Assembly (NCBI RefSeq): GCF_000381905.1
Contig: NZ_KB907268.1
Location: forward strand, 14,050-78,049
Direction: 5' to 3'
DNA: 64,000 nt
Source: Paenibacillus fonticola DSM 21315
GTDB taxonomy: Bacteria; Bacillota; Bacilli; Paenibacillales; Paenibacillaceae
Shown here: positions 50,272 to 60,298 of the stretch, one piece after another
Layout of the letters: the number at the start of each line of letters is the position of its first letter
Numbering within the stretch: the first letter of the stretch is position 1
The notes under the pieces: generated by a model
The model's database searches: none
What the model was told of the DNA's origin: nothing
The model's input: the letters and a program-made list of their open reading frames with translations, nothing else
Made by a program: the position numbers and the translations under genes

Positions 50272-51330
50272 ATGGAACAATATCGCATGAATACTGATCA
50301 AGGAATGGAGCTCGGATTTTACTCGGTTGGGGAACATGTGTCGGATCCGGTTGCCGGTCGGAAAATCAGCCCGCAGCAACGGATTGCGGAACTGATCGAA
50401 GCAAGCAAGCTGGCCGAGCAAGCGGGACTCGACGTATTTGCCGTCGGCGAAAGGCATCAAGACGATGCCGCGACCCAAGCGCATTCCGTCATTATCGGTG
50501 CCATCGCACAGGCGACCCAAAGAATCAAAATCGCCAGCTCAGCGACGGTGCTCAGCGTGCACGATCCCGTTCGCATTTATGAGGATTTTGCGACGATCGA
50601 CCTGATCTCGAATGGACGAACCGAAATTATCGCCGGCAGGGGCTCCACGATTGGAACCTACTATACTATGGGTTATGATGTGAACGATTATGAGCAATTG
50701 TTCGAGGAAAAATTCGATCTGCTTCTCAAGTTGAATAGCGAGGAAAGAGTCACATGGGAAGGAAAGTTCAGGTTGCCGCTTAAAGACGCGCACATTTTGC
50801 CGCGGCCGCTTAACGGGAAGCTTCCGATCTGGCGTGCCGTAGGCGGTTCGCCGGAAAGCGCGATTAAAGCTGGACTTGCGGGAGCTCCTATGACCCTTGC
50901 CACGCTCAGCGGTACATCGGATTACTTCAAGCCGGCAGTAGACGCTTATCGTCAAGCCGCCGCGCAAGCCGGTCACGATCCGGCAAATCTGCCTGTGGCG
51001 ACAACGACGATGCTATATGTGGCTGACAATTCGCAAGACGCGCGAAACGAGTTTTATCCGTATATAAATCACGTGTTCAAGGTGATGCGCGGCATGTCTT
51101 TTCCGAAAGAGCGCTATTTGCAGTCGGCGAACGTTGAGGATGCCCTGATGGTTGGCAGCCCGCAGCTGATCATAGAAAAAATACTGCATCAATATGAATT
51201 ATACGGTCATCAGCGGCTGCTGCTTCAGATGGATTTGGGCGGCATGCCTTACAACAAGGTGGCCAGAAACATCGAGCTTGTCGCCGAGCAAATCGCGCCA
51301 GCCATACGCAAGTATACAGCCAAGAAATAA
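50272..51330 (+). CDS. LLM class flavin-dependent oxidoreductase (second of two)
   Basis: This 352-aa luciferase-like monooxygenase has GLDVFAVGERHQDD, DPVRIYEDFATIDLISNGR, EIIAGRGS and a C-terminal SPQLIIEKILHQYELYG, closely paralleling the enzyme at 47690. ATG 50272 is chosen (AAGGAGAG upstream); an in-frame extension to 50179 would begin at the operator region. It is under MarR control by context. A terminator follows. The substrate is unknown. Confidence 0.92.
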   Translation: MEQYRMNTDQGMELGFYSVGEHVSDPVAGRKISPQQRIAELIEASKLAEQAGLDVFAVGERHQDDAATQAHSVIIGAIAQATQRIKIASSATVLSVHDPVRIYEDFATIDLISNGRTEIIAGRGSTIGTYYTMGYDVNDYEQLFEEKFDLLLKLNSEERVTWEGKFRLPLKDAHILPRPLNGKLPIWRAVGGSPESAIKAGLAGAPMTLATLSGTSDYFKPAVDAYRQAAAQAGHDPANLPVATTTMLYVADNSQDARNEFYPYINHVFKVMRGMSFPKERYLQSANVEDALMVGSPQLIIEKILHQYELYGHQRLLLQMDLGGMPYNKVARNIELVAEQIAPAIRKYTAKK

Positions 51331-51336
51331 GCATCT

Positions 51337-51375
51337 GCCCTCGAACCGGTTTTATCCGACAGGTTCGGGGCTTTT
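51337..51375 (+). terminator. Terminator of the second LLM gene
   Basis: GCCCTCGAACC (51337-51347) pairs with GGTTCGGGGC (51362-51371) with one bulge, followed by four T. Confidence 0.75.
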
Positions 51376-51491
51376 CAATGCGTGCCAAGACGAAACCGTG
51401 CAAACCCAAGTTTAAGATGTTTCTCCTGATTTTGCGGGGGCCTCATAGCCTCCACTTCTTTCGTTAGACCCGATTGGCTACGGCTAAGACA

Positions 51492-51522
51492 GAAGCCCGA
51501 ATACTAAATACATTCGGGCTTC
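51492..51522 (-). terminator. Hairpin downstream of rlmD
   Basis: GAAGCCCGAAT (51492-51502) pairs with ATTCGGGCTTC (51512-51522). The T-run on the minus strand is weak, but the position 30 nt past the rlmD stop fits. Confidence 0.7.
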
Positions 51523-51551
51523 AATATACAGGTAAATGCAGCTATGAATTA

Positions 51552-53201
51552 TTACTTCCTTACTAGCGACACACAGCACTCCACATGGCTCGTCTGCGGG
51601 AACATGTCCACCGGCTGCACCCATTCCAGCGAGTAGCCGCCGTCGAGCAGTTCTTTACAGTCCTTCGCCAAGGTCGACGGATTGCAGGACACGTACACGA
51701 AGCGCCTTGGCTTCGTGCGCAGCACCGCTTCGATGAAGCGCGGGTCAAGCCCCGTACGCGGCGGGTCAGCGATGATGACGTCAGCCTTGAAGCCCGACTT
51801 CACCCAGCGTGGGAGCAATTCCTCGGCGTTACCCTCGTAGAAGGAGGCGTTATCTCGTCCGTTGCGGGCTGCGTTCGCCTTGGCGTCCTCCACCGCCTCG
51901 GGAATCGACTCTATACCGCGCACCTCGCTGGCATAAGGAGCCAGCCACAGCCCAATCGTGCCCGTGCCGCAGTAAGCGTCCACGACTACTTCCTCGCCCG
52001 TCAGTGCGGCCGCTGTGCGTACCGATTCATACAGCTTGACCGTTTGCAGCGGGTTGAGCTGGAAGAACGCGCGAGGGGAAAGGGTAAACTCCAGATCACC
52101 AAGCGCTTCCTCGATGCTATCCCCGCCCCAGAGAATCGTTGTCTTGTTGCCGAACACGAGTGAGGTGTTCTTCGGGTTGACGTTCAGCGCGATGCTGGTA
52201 AGCTCCGGCATGGCCAACCTAAGCTCCTTAACAAGCTGATCCAGCCGGGGAATGCGGTCATTTGCTGCTACCAGCGTCACCTGCAGCTGCCCGGACTGGA
52301 AGCCCCAGCGCACGACGATTGTCCGCACGATTCCCTGATTGCTTTTCTCCTGATATACAGGAATACCCAGCCGCTGCAGGACGTTGCGCGTCTTGTCGAC
52401 AGCCTCGTTCACTTTCGGATGCTGGATCGGACAGCCCGTAATATCGATCAACTTATGCGAATCGGCTGCATACAATCCGGCGATGACGCCTTCCTCCTGC
52501 AAGCCCAGCTGAAGCTGAGCCTTGTTACGGTAGCCCCAAGGGTGCTCCATGCCGAGAATCGGCTTCATGCGGAGCTCCTGCAATCCGGCATAGCGAGAGA
52601 ACGCTTCGCGAACGATCTCATCCTTGCCCTTCAACTGGCCTGGATAGGAGATATGCTGGATTTGGCAGCCGCCGCATATGCCAAATACCGGACATGGCGC
52701 ATCGGCCCGCTGAGGGGAGCGCTTTTCGATTTTCACCATTTCCGCGTTGATGAATTTGTCCCGGGCCTGGGTCACCTTGGCGTGAACGACTTCATCTGGC
52801 AGAGCTCCCGTGATAAAAGCCGCCTTGCGACGGTAATATCCGACGCCTTCGCCATTGATGCCGAGCCGCTTGATCGTAACGACGATTTGGTCGCCAATCC
52901 GCAGTTCCTCAGCATGCTCGCGTCCGGAAATGCGAGGAGCCTGCTGCTTGGCATTGCGCGGCGCATACGGCTTGCCATCATGAGATTGGTGTCGCTTGCC
53001 ATCACGGGATTGATGTGGCTTGGCATTGCCGGATGTGTGTTGGCTGGCATCACCCGGCGCATTAGGCTTGGCAGGCTTATCCTCGTTTGTGGTATGCTTG
53101 CTCACGCCTTCTGCAGGCTTGCTCCTGTCTGCAGTATGTTTACTTTTTGCAGCACTGTTGTTGTTTTTATGTTTATTGTGGGATCTTGACGATGCCTTCA
53201 T
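51552..53201 (-). CDS. rlmD: 23S rRNA (uracil-5-)-methyltransferase, RlmD/RlmCD type
   Basis: This is a TrmA-family RNA m5U methyltransferase. Residues 1-95 are a hydrophilic, Lys/His/Ser-rich tail with degenerate repeats (SKHT, HQSRDGK). A TRAM domain follows (IGDQIVVTIKRLGINGEGVG), then the iron-sulphur cysteines CPVFGICGGC and the SAM domain with VDAYCGTGTIGLW and ADPPRTGLD. The catalytic Cys is in VSCNPSTLAKD. ATG 53201 is chosen; a frame to 53324 runs through tandem repeats. Target position (U747/U1939) cannot be told from sequence. Confidence 0.9.
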   Translation of the reverse strand: MKASSRSHNKHKNNNSAAKSKHTADRSKPAEGVSKHTTNEDKPAKPNAPGDASQHTSGNAKPHQSRDGKRHQSHDGKPYAPRNAKQQAPRISGREHAEELRIGDQIVVTIKRLGINGEGVGYYRRKAAFITGALPDEVVHAKVTQARDKFINAEMVKIEKRSPQRADAPCPVFGICGGCQIQHISYPGQLKGKDEIVREAFSRYAGLQELRMKPILGMEHPWGYRNKAQLQLGLQEEGVIAGLYAADSHKLIDITGCPIQHPKVNEAVDKTRNVLQRLGIPVYQEKSNQGIVRTIVVRWGFQSGQLQVTLVAANDRIPRLDQLVKELRLAMPELTSIALNVNPKNTSLVFGNKTTILWGGDSIEEALGDLEFTLSPRAFFQLNPLQTVKLYESVRTAAALTGEEVVVDAYCGTGTIGLWLAPYASEVRGIESIPEAVEDAKANAARNGRDNASFYEGNAEELLPRWVKSGFKADVIIADPPRTGLDPRFIEAVLRTKPRRFVYVSCNPSTLAKDCKELLDGGYSLEWVQPVDMFPQTSHVECCVSLVRK

Positions 53202-53552
53202 GATTAAATTAGCTCCATCCTTATGTGAATTGTACAAGTCCAATATACCACGCAGAACAGGCAACCACCATGCTGAACAGGCAACGACCACGCAGAACAG
53301 GCAACCACGATGCTGAACGGACAACCACCATGCAGAGGCGGAAGGGAAAAACTACAAAACTTGACGTCTTGGAAATGCTGCCGCACTTATAAATAATACT
53401 CTCGTGTGTAATCCTCCATAGACTTTATTCTGTCAGCTATCCAAACCCATTCCATAAAAATTCAAAATCGTTTGCCCAACGCGCCCACTCCCGGTAAACT
53501 AAATAAGGAACACATAAAGAACGATGGTAAAAAGTAAGGAGCTTATTTTCGA
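53202..53552. other. Divergent intergenic region between rlmD and recQ
   Basis: It contains the 20-nt array and the leaders of both genes. AAGGAG precedes recQ at a somewhat long distance. No gene is seen. Confidence 0.5.
53251..53336 (+). repeat. 20-nt tandem repeat upstream of rlmD
   Basis: Four 20-nt units (starts 53251, 53271, 53291, 53311) share GAACAGGCAACCACCA. Units alternate between CGCAG and TGCTG openings, so a 40-nt higher-order period exists. Confidence 0.88.
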
Positions 53553-55388
<1,836 letters not shown>

Positions 55389-55400
55389 GGCTGTGAAATC

Positions 55401-57248
55401 ATGAAGGTTATACTATCTACGCTGAATGCGAAATTTATTCATACCTCTCTGGCGATCCGCCTGTTGAAGGCTTATAGCGGGAACGATTTTGACATCGAGC
55501 TCACTGAATATACGATCAAAGACCCGACGATGAACATCGTGTCCGACTTATTCCAGCGCAGGCCCGACGTGATTGGGTTCTCCTGCTACATCTGGAACAT
55601 CGAAGAGACAATCCGTGTTATTGACGTGCTCAAAAAAGTCATGCCCGAGACGACCATCGTCCTCGGCGGGCCTGAGGTATCTTACGATACGCAGTACTGG
55701 ATGGAACGCGTTAAGAGCGTGGACTTCATCGTGATGGGGGATGGGGAGGAGACATTCCACCATCTGCTGCAGGAGCTGTCCGGGGACCGGAAGTTTCACT
55801 ATGTATTCGGCACCGCCTACCGCAAAGGAGACGAGGTGATCATCAATCCGGGACGGCCAAAATCGGATCTGAACACACTGCCTTCGCCACACCGTTTTCC
55901 CGAGGATATCCCGAATCTCAGTAAACGCATCGTCTATTTCGAGACAAGCCGGGGCTGCCCGTTCAGCTGCCAGTTCTGCCTTTCCAGCATCGAGGTCGGA
56001 GTCCGGTACTATGACATCGAGCGCGTAAAGTCGGATATCTTGTATCTGATCGACAACGGCGCCAAAATCATCAAGTTCCTCGACCGGACGTTTAACATCA
56101 ACCGCAGCTATGCGATGGAGATGTTCGAATTTCTAATCGAGAACCATCGCGGCTGCGTGTTCCAGTTTGAGATCACCGCTGACATCATGCGGCCGGAGGT
56201 GCTGGATTATCTCTCCGAGAATGCGCCTCCCGGCATCTTCCGCTTCGAGATCGGGGTGCAGTCGACGAACGATCCGACGAATGAGCTGGTGAAGCGGCGG
56301 CAGAACTTCACGAAACTGACCCGCACCGTGACCAAGGTTAAGGAAAGCGGCAAAATCGCGCAGCATCTGGATCTGATCGCCGGCCTGCCGCAGGAAGATT
56401 ACGCTACGTTCCGCAAAACTTTTAACGATGTGTTTGCGATGGCGCCGGAGGAACTGCAGCTCGGGTTCTTGAAAATGCTGCGAGGCACCGGTCTGCGGAA
56501 CGACGCAGCGAAATACAACTACGTGTATATGGAGCACGCGCCTTACGAAATGCTCAGCAACGATGTGCTGTCCTTTGCCGACGTCGTCCGCCTGAAACGG
56601 CTGGAGGACGTGCTGGAAAAATACTGGAACGCGCACCGGATGGATCATACGCTGAACTATTTGATGAGGGTCGAATTCGATTCCCCGTTCGATTTCTTTC
56701 AGGAATTCGGCGATTACTGGGAAGAACAGGGCTGGCAGCGCATTGGGCACCAGCTTGAGGATTTGTTTCTCCGCCTGCATGAGTTTCTCGGCCAGCGCAA
56801 GCTGAAGACGCCGGACGTCGTGCTCGGCCTTATGAAGCTCGATTACTTCCTCGGGCACAAGTACAAGCCGCGAAAAATCTGGTGGGAAGACCGCATTGGG
56901 AAGGATACGCGCGGAAGGTACCTTAGCATGCTGGCTGAGCAGGTTGTTGGGCAGGAGATGGATCTGCAGCCTGGGCGGCTTGCCGGGCGACTGATGGGCA
57001 TGGGCCAGCTCAAGCAGGTTGTCCCACAGCCGGGGGGCCTGGCATCCCATCTCGCCGGACGGAGTTTGAGCGAGCGGGAGCTGCAGAAGTTCGCCGTTCT
57101 CGAGGAGCTGCCGTTCCGGCTGGACGATGTACTGCAGGGCAAGGAGCTTTCCGCGGAGAGCATGGAACCTAGCTTGCTCGTGGTGCTCTATCAGCAGACA
57201 GAGGATGAGAGACCGCTGTATTTTTCGCAGCCGTTAGCACGGATTTGA
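55401..57248 (+). CDS. B12-binding domain radical SAM protein (DUF4080 type)
   Basis: This 615-aa protein has an N-terminal cobalamin-binding-like domain (about 1-130; VILGGPEVSYD), then a radical SAM domain with the cluster motif RGCPFSCQFCLSS, and a long C-terminal DUF4080 region. These proteins are widespread in Bacillus and Paenibacillus, and no reaction is assigned to this subgroup that I know of. The canonical DxHxxG B12-binding motif is not obvious, so B12 use is uncertain. It is downstream of recQ. Confidence 0.9.
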   Translation: MKVILSTLNAKFIHTSLAIRLLKAYSGNDFDIELTEYTIKDPTMNIVSDLFQRRPDVIGFSCYIWNIEETIRVIDVLKKVMPETTIVLGGPEVSYDTQYWMERVKSVDFIVMGDGEETFHHLLQELSGDRKFHYVFGTAYRKGDEVIINPGRPKSDLNTLPSPHRFPEDIPNLSKRIVYFETSRGCPFSCQFCLSSIEVGVRYYDIERVKSDILYLIDNGAKIIKFLDRTFNINRSYAMEMFEFLIENHRGCVFQFEITADIMRPEVLDYLSENAPPGIFRFEIGVQSTNDPTNELVKRRQNFTKLTRTVTKVKESGKIAQHLDLIAGLPQEDYATFRKTFNDVFAMAPEELQLGFLKMLRGTGLRNDAAKYNYVYMEHAPYEMLSNDVLSFADVVRLKRLEDVLEKYWNAHRMDHTLNYLMRVEFDSPFDFFQEFGDYWEEQGWQRIGHQLEDLFLRLHEFLGQRKLKTPDVVLGLMKLDYFLGHKYKPRKIWWEDRIGKDTRGRYLSMLAEQVVGQEMDLQPGRLAGRLMGMGQLKQVVPQPGGLASHLAGRSLSERELQKFAVLEELPFRLDDVLQGKELSAESMEPSLLVVLYQQTEDERPLYFSQPLARI

Positions 57249-57298
57249 ACATATGCAGTAAGGTGCCTCTTTTCGCACCGTGCGCAGCTCCCAGCGCT

Positions 57299-57329
57299 GT
57301 GCTTCGCTGCATAACGGCGGTCGGTTCGG
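57299..57329 (+). repeat. Dispersed 30-nt repeat, copy 2
   Basis: The sequence starting GTGCTTCGCTGCATAACGGC matches the minus strand of 5655-5684 with two substitutions and one indel. Confidence 0.7.
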
Positions 57330-57603
57330 GCCTCTGTAACCCCTCGTTGACCATTGAAAACACAAAACAAATGGATTCATTGTACTTAAAAGCTGAACTT
57401 TATTACTAAAATCACAATTAGCTGGATTTCTTGTTGTTAAATCGCAGCTTTAATGCAAGCAGACGCTAAAACGATGCTTTAGATACACGTAATACAGCTA
57501 TTTCACGTATCTGCCTCAGAAAGCTAAAATAAATACAAGAAATCCGCTTAAATAAAGCCCTTAATCGTTTCTACTGGAACAATCAAGGGCTGCTAACAAC
57601 GTG

Positions 57604-57769
57604 ACAATTTGAGAGCAAGTCAAGCTTCAAGTTACCTCCGCAAGTGCAAAATCCGCATGACGCAAGTTAAACCAGCAAGTGCAAAATCTGCAAGCGCCGC
57701 AAGTTACCTCCGCAACTGCAAAATCTGCAAGCGCAAATCTGCAGGCGAAACCCGTAAGCGCAAACCCGC
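57604..57769 (+). repeat. Degenerate GCAAGTGCAAAATCTGC-type array
   Basis: GCAAGTGCAAAATC(C/T)GC-like units recur about five times, then decay into GCAAACCCGC-type units. A CAAGTTACCTCCGCAA segment occurs twice. Confidence 0.75.
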
Positions 57770-57816
57770 AAACGCAAACACCCGTCCGGCGACTCTCCGG
57801 ACGGGTGTTTGCGTTT
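57770..57816. terminator. Perfect 20-bp inverted repeat next to the lysophospholipase stop
   Basis: 57770-57789 is the exact reverse complement of 57797-57816 around a 7-nt loop (core CACCCGTCCGG/CCGGACGGGTG). It lies 1 nt from the leftward gene's stop codon and ends its transcript; the T-runs are short. Confidence 0.82.
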
Positions 57817-57817
57817 A

Positions 57818-58750
57818 CTAGACGTGCCTCTCCAGCCAGTCGGCGAGATCGCGCATGACCTCGTCCCGGTTTGTCTCGTTCAGCATCTCATGCCGGCCTC
57901 CCGGATAGAGTTTGACCTCAACGTCCCGGATTAGCAGCAGATTATATAGCGCGTCAAGCTTCTTTATGCCGTCGCCCCGTAAGCCGACCGGATCTTCGTC
58001 GCCGCCGAAGATGTAAATTGGCTTTTCTTTAGGTATTTTCCGCATCAACCTAGGGCGATGGATTTCCTGCAGTAGCGAGAAGAACCCCCGGAAGAAACCG
58101 GCGCTGCACAGAAATCCGCATTGCGGATCGTTGACGTATTTATCCACTTCCGCATCATCCCGGGAGAGCCAGTCAAACGGCGTGCGTGGCGGAAGGAAAT
58201 GTTTGTTGTAGGCCCCGAAAACTAGTGCGTTCAACATTAAGCTGGGATGGCGTTCACCCTGGACCAGGCATTGCAGCCGGGCCAGCTTTTCGCCAAACCC
58301 AATCATTCCGCGCGGACCGTTGGTTCCGGACAGGATGAAGCCGGAATAGGGCTCCGGCGCAGTATACATCATTTTTTGCGTCAGGAATGATCCCATGCTG
58401 TGACCCAACAGAAAAAGGGGCAAATTCGGGTAGCGTTCTCGAATAATCCGGCTGAGCGCGCTCATGTCCCTCACCATGCCGCCAAAGCCATCTTTGCCAA
58501 TGCAACCGAGGTCGGCGTCGGAACCAGCCGTTTTGCCATGGCCCCTATGATCGCCTGCGAAGACGATCCAGCCGCGTGGGGTAAGCATTTCAGCCAGGCG
58601 TTCGTAACGCTTGGCCGTCTCAGCCATACCGTGGGCAATTTGTAAAATACCTTTTAGCGGGACGGCCGGATAACTTGCAGGAGAGGACCATTGATAAACA
58701 AATACTTCGTTCTGCACATCATTTGTGAACGTAAAAGTTTGCTCCAGCAA
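57818..58750 (-). CDS. Alpha/beta hydrolase, monoglyceride lipase/lysophospholipase-like
   Basis: This serine hydrolase has the nucleophile elbow GHSMGSFL, the upstream HGMAETAKRYERLAE motif of the Hydrolase_4 family, GGDEDPVG (acid) and GGRHEMLNE (His). The 310-aa length fits. TTG 58750 is favoured: AAGGGG lies 8 nt upstream, whereas GTG 58759 directly abuts it. It is a single gene with a terminator at its stop. Likely acts on acylglycerols or lysophospholipids. Confidence 0.9.
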   Translation of the reverse strand: MLEQTFTFTNDVQNEVFVYQWSSPASYPAVPLKGILQIAHGMAETAKRYERLAEMLTPRGWIVFAGDHRGHGKTAGSDADLGCIGKDGFGGMVRDMSALSRIIRERYPNLPLFLLGHSMGSFLTQKMMYTAPEPYSGFILSGTNGPRGMIGFGEKLARLQCLVQGERHPSLMLNALVFGAYNKHFLPPRTPFDWLSRDDAEVDKYVNDPQCGFLCSAGFFRGFFSLLQEIHRPRLMRKIPKEKPIYIFGGDEDPVGLRGDGIKKLDALYNLLLIRDVEVKLYPGGRHEMLNETNRDEVMRDLADWLERHV

Positions 58751-58961
58751 CCGACACACCCCTTATTTGAATGATTCCAGACTTAAAGCTCAGACTGATA
58801 CTCCCAAACTGATACATCTAGCTAGACTGACCAACTATTACTTCCACACTGGTAGATCTAAACTGATACATCCAGACTTATCGACTGGCAAACCTGATAC
58901 TCCACACTGTTATCCACTAACTGATACATCCAAACTGATAGTACTTACACTGATGCATCCA

Positions 58962-59078
58962 ACTGATACAGCTAATTAGTACTTACACTGATATATCCAA
59001 ACTGATACAGCTAATTAGTACTTACACTGATATATCCAAACTGATACAGCTAATTAGTACTTACACTGATACATCCAA
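58962..59078 (+). repeat. Three 39-nt tandem repeats
   Basis: Units at 58962, 59001 and 59040 each begin ACTGATACAGCTAATTAGTA and are near-identical. They sit inside the longer ACTGATA-rich array. Confidence 0.92.
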
Positions 59079-59125
59079 CTGATACAGCCAATCGACAAAT
59101 CCAAACTGATAGTCCGGAATTTAAC

Positions 59126-59230
59126 CCCAAACCCAAAATCCAAACCCAAAATCCAAACCCAAAATCCAAACCCAAAATCCAAACCCAAAATCCAAACCAA
59201 AAGCCAAACCCAAACTCCAAACCAAAAATC
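59126..59230 (+). repeat. 13-nt CCAAACCCAAAAT tandem array
   Basis: At least five exact units of CCAAACCCAAAAT follow one another, flanked by decayed units. The strand is almost free of G. Confidence 0.9.
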
Positions 59231-59254
59231 CCAGAAGGAAAATTCAAACGATAA

Positions 59255-59659
59255 TTATTCTTCAGATAAATGGACGGGTTCTAAAAATTCAATCCGTTCC
59301 CCATCCGGGCCGTTGAAGAAAAAGAGGCGGCTGCCGTTTGCGATAGAGCGAATTCCCGCATCTAATCCCGACAGACCTAACCCGGCAATACGCTTGTATT
59401 CCTCCTCTATGTGACTCACCGTAAAGGCGATATGATGGACGCGTCCTTCACTTGGCAGCTCCTCGCCGCCCCGGACATAAACCAATTCAATCTCAACGTT
59501 GTCCTGGCCAGGGAAAGCGAGAAAGGCCAGGCGCAGGTCGTCATTGACATCACCGATCGTATTCAGAAGTTTAAGACCGATTACACGCTCATAGAACTCG
59601 ATGGAATCTTCCAGTGCGGATACGCGGATACCGACGTGCTCAATTTTACGAATAGTCAT
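59255..59659 (-). CDS. VOC family protein (methylmalonyl-CoA epimerase/glyoxalase-like)
   Basis: This 134-aa protein has two beta-alpha-beta-beta-beta units: KIEHVGIRVSALEDSIEFYE and GRVHHIAFTVSHIEEEYKRI, ending GERIEFLEP. His in IEHVG, Glu in VEIELV, His in VHHIAF and Glu in IEFLEP occupy the four metal-ligand positions of glyoxalase I/epimerase, so it probably binds a divalent metal. ATG 59659 is preferred with AAAGGGG upstream. Substrate is unknown. Confidence 0.88.
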   Translation of the reverse strand: MTIRKIEHVGIRVSALEDSIEFYERVIGLKLLNTIGDVNDDLRLAFLAFPGQDNVEIELVYVRGGEELPSEGRVHHIAFTVSHIEEEYKRIAGLGLSGLDAGIRSIANGSRLFFFNGPDGERIEFLEPVHLSEE

Positions 59660-59715
59660 AGTAATAAGCCCCTTTAAAGTATATTTTTTGCACAAAAAGA
59701 TGGCGGCAGCTGCGT

Positions 59716-60297
59716 CTACCTTTTCTCGATCGCGATCAAATAGGGCGCAGCAGGCTTCTGGATTTGCCGGTAGATGACGGCTTGTCCCTCCGCAGAAGAG
59801 AGAGAAGCCGCCCAGTTCTCTACCGCGCGCGCTTCACCATCGCCTCCCGGATGTCCCGGGTAGAGGACGACGGTGACAATCCCTTTGGACCGCAGCACTC
59901 GAAGGGCAGACTGCAGCGCATGCAGGGTGCTCTCCGTCAGCGTGATCAGGGCGGAATCAGCTCCTTCGGCAGGAAGATAGCCGAGATTGAACATGACCGC
60001 GCCGATCATTCCGTGCAGCTGCTGCGGCAGCGCGTCCTCCATCTCCGCATGGCTTCGCTGCACCAGAGTTACCCCGGCAAGCCGGTCCTGCTTCGCTTGA
60101 TCGAGCCGCTGCCGGGTGAGCGCGAGCGCCCTCGCTTGAATATCGAACGCATACACATGGCCGCGGGGTCCGCAGATCCCGGCGAGGAATAAGGTGTCTT
60201 GGCCTGTTCCCGCCGTGGCATCGATTGCGCTGTTACCCGGCTGCAGCCGCTCGCTCACCAGCTTGTGAGCAAAACTTAGTACGGACATAAAGCCCAT
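59716..60297 (-). CDS. mnmM: tRNA wobble-uridine methyltransferase MnmM (YtqB family)
   Basis: YtqB/MnmM methylates nm5s2U34 of certain tRNAs to mnm5s2U. The 193-aa protein has the SAM motif AIDATAGTGQDTLFLA, VMFNLGYLP and VVLYPGHPGGDGE, all YtqB (PF06962) signatures. ATG 60297 is chosen (GGAGGGGG upstream); the extension to 60348 lies inside the preceding gene. It follows the radical SAM gene mnmL with only 1 nt between, the same pairing as ytqA-ytqB of B. subtilis. Confidence 0.9.
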   Translation of the reverse strand: MGFMSVLSFAHKLVSERLQPGNSAIDATAGTGQDTLFLAGICGPRGHVYAFDIQARALALTRQRLDQAKQDRLAGVTLVQRSHAEMEDALPQQLHGMIGAVMFNLGYLPAEGADSALITLTESTLHALQSALRVLRSKGIVTVVLYPGHPGGDGEARAVENWAASLSSAEGQAVIYRQIQKPAAPYLIAIEKR

Positions 60298-60298
60298 G

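Larger units (their letters stand above)
57249..57817. other. Intergenic region with repeats
   Basis: No gene is recognised. It holds the second dispersed-repeat copy (57299-57329), unremarkable AT-rich sequence to about 57600, a degenerate array (57604-57769) and a large inverted repeat (57770-57816). Confidence 0.6.
58751..59254. other. Repeat-filled intergenic region
   Basis: Nearly the whole gap between the lysophospholipase and VOC genes is tandem repeat. A degenerate ACTGATACATCCAA array runs from 58786 to about 59119 and a 13-nt array from 59126 to 59230. No gene is seen. Confidence 0.7.

Noticed and set aside
52419-53189. 256-aa plus-strand frame opposite rlmD
   Set aside because: rlmD has all catalytic motifs on the minus strand; this frame shows none.
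58786-59119. CRISPR array
   Set aside because: Repeat units are contiguous and degenerate with no unique spacers of constant length, and no cas gene is nearby.
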